Positions 63,240 through 64,000 of a DNA stretch of 64,000 bases are shown piece after piece. The translations under genes and the position numbers were made by a program. The notes below the pieces were generated by a model. That model saw only the letters and a program-made list of their open reading frames with translations. It was not told where the DNA came from and ran no database searches. Source of the stretch: Erpobdella octoculata. Its lineage: Eukaryota > Annelida > Clitellata > Hirudinida > Erpobdellidae. The first letter of the stretch is position 1, and each line of letters begins with the position of its first letter. Location of the stretch: assembly GCA_963978895.1 (NCBI GenBank), contig OZ022242.1:16210121-16274120 (forward strand). The letters run 5' to 3'.

Positions 63240-63665
63240 TTCTACATGAGGCTGTGGCTCAGAGCGTTTTGACCAAGGATTTTGTGTTTCAGTATAGTGA
63301 CTCGCAGAAAAGAGCTAAAACTTAAGAAAGTCGATAATCCAGTGTTTAAAAACTTGACAAACGATAGAAGGTTGGAAACTGACTGTGCCGTACAGTTGCG
63401 GATTCGGTTGCGTGGAACCCTTGCTGACCTAGTGAGACCCGCTGCGATCGACAGTCATGTATGAAGAAATTGAGATGTAGCAATTTGACGTGGTATTCAA
63501 GCCCACAACGCCGAATCGGAAGATCACACAGACTCCAGCGAAACATGAAGAAACTGCGTCAAACAGTCAAAAGAATTGATCATATTGTTTGTGAATTGCG
63601 GTCAAAGCCACGAGTGACGATGAGTGCTTATGGCCTTCCCGAATGTTTCAGAGGCGACTAACAGA
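63240..63665 (+). other. Coding-like stretch, unidentified
   Basis: Two short plus-strand frames (63282-63464 and 63461-63661) overlap by four bases and have a less AT-rich, charged composition (KKVDNPVFKNLTNDRRLETD; MKKLRQTVKRIDHIVCELRS). No family is recognised and no splice sites are convincing. It may be the edge of a transposon or of a gene continuing to the right. Confidence 0.2.
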
Positions 63666-64000
63666 ATTAAGAGGGGAGTAATTTTATAATCTTTGCCCTT
63701 GGTTTAACTTTTTCGACTTTTAATAGTCCTAGACGTCTTTAGCAGAGAGAAAGACAGATATTCAGGCTTTATTTCTTTATCTTTCAATAAACTACAAAAC
63801 CATTCCAGATAACGCGGTATACAATAAGCGATGTCGTACCGATATTGTTTTTTTAATTTATTTTCATTATGTAAAAATTATTTATATTTTTCTTATAAAA
63901 TTACCGTATTTTTAAATGCTTTTATTTAACTTCACTCGTCTCTCTGTTTGTTTGATTGTTTGTTTGTTGGTTTGTTTGTTTGTTTGTGGTGATCAAATCT
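63666..64000. other. Right edge of the window, nothing recognised
   Basis: AT-rich sequence. The end has a GTTTGTTTGTTTGTGGTGAT tract also present near 11300, pointing to a dispersed repeat cut by the window edge. Confidence 0.5.

Overview
This window is animal nuclear DNA: AT-rich, intron-rich and crowded with transposable elements. It has GT-AG introns, SINEs, non-LTR retrotransposons, Helitrons, hAT, pogo and P-element relics, and very long (TA)n runs. There is no operon structure and nothing prokaryotic. The adenylate kinase 7 gene implies a lineage with motile cilia. I would say aquatic invertebrate and cannot go further from sequence alone.

Host genes. (1) A five-exon plus-strand gene (14831-28492) encodes a 209-residue protein; every splice phase agrees. 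It weakly resembles CINP (CDK2-interacting protein). (2) BUD13 (28572-30320, minus) is a full-length splicing-factor gene in one exon. It lies tail-to-tail with gene 1, about 80 bp away. (3) A two-exon, multi-membrane-span gene (43305-44735, plus) resembles the TMEM86/YhhN lysoplasmalogenase family. (4) AK7 (adenylate kinase 7) runs on the minus strand from 62517 to 47644. Sixteen phase-consistent exons give about 640 codons including the Dpy-30-like C-terminus; only the N-terminal exons lie beyond the window.

Layout. 1-14800 is gene-poor: a hAT-like element carrying a SINE, several SINEs, simple repeats, Helitron debris and a long palindrome around an (AT)n core. 14800-28500 is gene 1, whose introns hold a LINE, a Helitron relic with a RepHel fragment, non-autonomous Helitrons, a Tc1-like MITE, a 0.9-kb inverted-repeat element, a hAT element with transposase remnant, an RTE-like LINE relic and a tRNA-derived SINE. 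28500-30330 is BUD13. 30580-38060 is a dense cluster of non-autonomous Helitrons. 38060-43200 holds inverted repeats, a SINE, gene relics and a P-element (THAP) relic. 43200-46100 is the TMEM86-like gene followed by a dead LINE. 47640-62520 is AK7, with a foldback-like element, a LINE relic split by a small TIR element, and a pogo element in its introns. 62520-64000 has no recognised gene.

The most rewarding signals are structural. At several nested insertions the target-site duplication, the empty site, or a restored reading frame can be read directly. At least four related Helitron families share a hairpin plus CTAGT 3' end. One of them repeatedly carries an 18-bp GC-rich minisatellite and another carries about 165-bp internal tandem repeats. 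All family names come from recognition by eye; no database search was run.
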